A DNA stretch of 63,109 bases. It comes from Lojkania enalia (lineage: Eukaryota; Ascomycota; Dothideomycetes; Pleosporales). The position numbers were made by a program, and so were the translations under genes. Position 1 is the first letter of the stretch; every line of letters starts with the position of its first letter. The stretch lies in assembly GCA_010094045.1 (NCBI GenBank), contig ML986815.1:2183-65291 (forward strand). Direction: 5' to 3'. Below the pieces are notes generated by a model, which was given only the letters and a program-made list of their open reading frames with translations, was not told the origin of the DNA and did not search any database. Below are positions 61,321 through 63,109 of the stretch, piece after piece.

Positions 61321-63109
61321 CTACCCCCCTTCTTATAGGCTAATAGTCCCTATCTATACTAGTTTGGGAAGGAATTAGGGCTGTTACGGATAGGTTCTAG
61401 TATAAAGAAATTTCTTCGAGGAGGTATTTATTAGTAAGAACTAATATATATAGTTGCTTATAGAAATGCGTTTATATATTAACATAATATTAAGTAAGGT
61501 TTTTATAGTAAGTATAATTAACCTATATATTAGCTAGTAACTGCTATTATAATAGTTTATTAATATTGCAATTTCGTCGCGTATAGTAACAAGTATTTAC
61601 TAGTCTTAGTATATTGCTAGGTTACTATTAACTAAGCTTCCTTATCTAAATAACAACTTCTACTCTATACATATTATTACGCGTCCCTAGAACCGTTAAT
61701 TATTAAAGTACTACTAACGCCTTATAGAAAAAATTAATTAATATACTACTCCGCCTACCTCTTAAAGCTTCTTTAGAGGCTTTTTAGATTATCTACCTTT
61801 AGGCTATATATACGCTCGCCCGTAAGCGGCGTATAATATTTACCTTTTAGTTCTTAAGATTAAAAAAATGCGAGTATTATACTTTATAAAATAAAAAGTA
61901 CAACCCTATACAAATCGTATCTAATATTAGTAGGATATTTACTACTAATATACTTATAGATCCTCTCCTACTATAAGAAGGAGTTTCTAGTCCTCCGGGG
62001 CTATCTTAAACTATAGATAGTAGCCTAATATATAGGAGATAAGGAGGATAAAAAAGTAGCCTTTAAAGTTGTTTTAAAGTTTACTTATAGTCTAGCGCTT
62101 ATAGCCTAGGTTGTAAAAAGTTAGGAAGATAACCTTCTTACAACTAGTATCTAGATAGCTTTATTCTACTAGAGTACTAAATTACTCTATCGAGTCTTAG
62201 CTTTAAAGGCTCTAGTATCTAGTTTTTAAACTAACATCGCGGCGCTCTTAGGCAGCTAAAAACGAGGTAGGAGAGGTTTAAGGGGAGTCCGGAGGGAAGA
62301 AAGGGGAAGAAGAGTAGAGGAGGAGAGAACTAGGGAGGTATCTAACAGCCTACTATTAAATCCTCCGGATTTTATAGAGGAGTAATTTTAGGCCTATAAT
62401 TTAGTTTTCTAATCTACTACTTAACTCTTATATATTATTGTCTACTAGGTAATCTATATTCTCTATACTATCCTTATATACCTTAATCTATTTAGTTAAG
62501 GTTTTTAGGGGTCTTAGCTAATTTAGATACTTATTATAAAAAGCTTTTAGCTTATAAAGTAAACTTATAAAATTTAAAACTTTATATTAGACTAGATTAG
62601 GATTATATTCTACCTATTTTATATAGTATTTAAGGGTTTTACGATATAGCTTACTAGCTAGTATTTTCTTAACCTCCTACTCTTCTACCCCCTTAATAGT
62701 AATAACGGGTGGTTTTAGAGTTTCTTATTCTAGTAGAGGGTTTTAAAAGTTTTTATATAGTAGGTTTAGTATAAAAATATTATATATTCTTAACTCTAGG
62801 GGTAGCTGTAAATAGTATAAGTTTCTAACCTATTCTAGTACTTTAAAAGGGCCCTCCTATTAATCGGATAGCTTTCAGCTTAATCTCTAAACCGTAAAAT
62901 TCTTAATATTTAAGTAGACTATATTACCAATCTACTAATTAATTAGTTACTAGTAATAGTTAATAATAGATTATATACAATCCTAAACCTTCTTAATATT
63001 AGCCTTTATAGTTTCCTAGGCTATATATATACGAGTTACTAGAGTTAAAGCGTTCTTATAATTTAATTTATTTATTATAGTAATAGGATTAATAGAATAT
63101 TTCTAATCC
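61042..63109 (-). mobile_element. Element L: RIP-mutated Ty3/gypsy of the H family, 3' part, minus strand
   Basis: A 279-bp LTR (61042-61320) is the reverse complement of the H LTRs. Next to it 61323-61334 is the complement of the H polypurine tract, so the body runs right and leaves the window. 61335-63109 is the reverse complement counterpart of about 47500-49260 in H (trailer, chromodomain-like tail, end of integrase). It truncates element F on its right. The left target duplication would be 61037-61041 (TTCTC). Confidence 0.83.

Noticed and set aside
25191..63109. Centromere or subtelomere
   Set aside because: AT-rich nested RIP-mutated elements are compatible with either, but no telomere repeat or other direct evidence is present in the window.

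Overview
The window looks like a chromosome segment of a filamentous ascomycete (Pezizomycotina). The genes have many short (about 44-58 bp) GT-AG introns. The rest is very AT-rich and almost free of CpA/TpG while CpG is kept, which is the footprint of classical repeat-induced point mutation (RIP). In the first 120 bases I count about 26 TA, two CA and no TG. No species can be named from this.

Layout: (1) 1-12046 is a stack of RIP-mutated Ty1/copia elements: D contains B, and B contains C and A. (2) 12047-13215 is the 3' part of a hAT transposon, into which D inserted; RIP fades out across it. (3) 13533-24643 is a gene island of normal composition with four intact genes: a 14-TM-type MFS exporter (minus strand, 13 exons), two tandem paralogues that each fuse a cysteine-synthase-like PLP domain to a C-terminal rhodanese domain (plus strand, 6 exons each), and a secreted L-amino-acid-oxidase-like flavoenzyme (plus strand, one exon). 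(4) 24644-25190 is an unmutated flank without a gene. (5) 25191-63109 is a five-deep nest of RIP-mutated elements: gypsy F contains pogo K, pogo I and gypsy L; I contains copia G and copia J; G contains gypsy H; H contains gypsy E; J contains an unmutated solo LTR. Boundaries rest on matching LTR or TIR pairs and, where both ends are inside the window, on matching target-site duplications.

The four island genes may work together on sulfur or amino-acid chemistry. The two fusions pair a beta-replacement or beta-elimination PLP fold with a sulfur-transfer domain, the oxidase would deaminate amino acids outside the cell or in the secretory route, and the MFS protein could export a product or toxicant. 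This is inference from domains and adjacency. Cyanide or sulfide handling, or a non-protein amino acid pathway, are the hypotheses I would test first.

The assembly has a 10-N gap (51335-51344) flanked by a repeated 1448-base block, very probably an unmerged contig overlap rather than biology.
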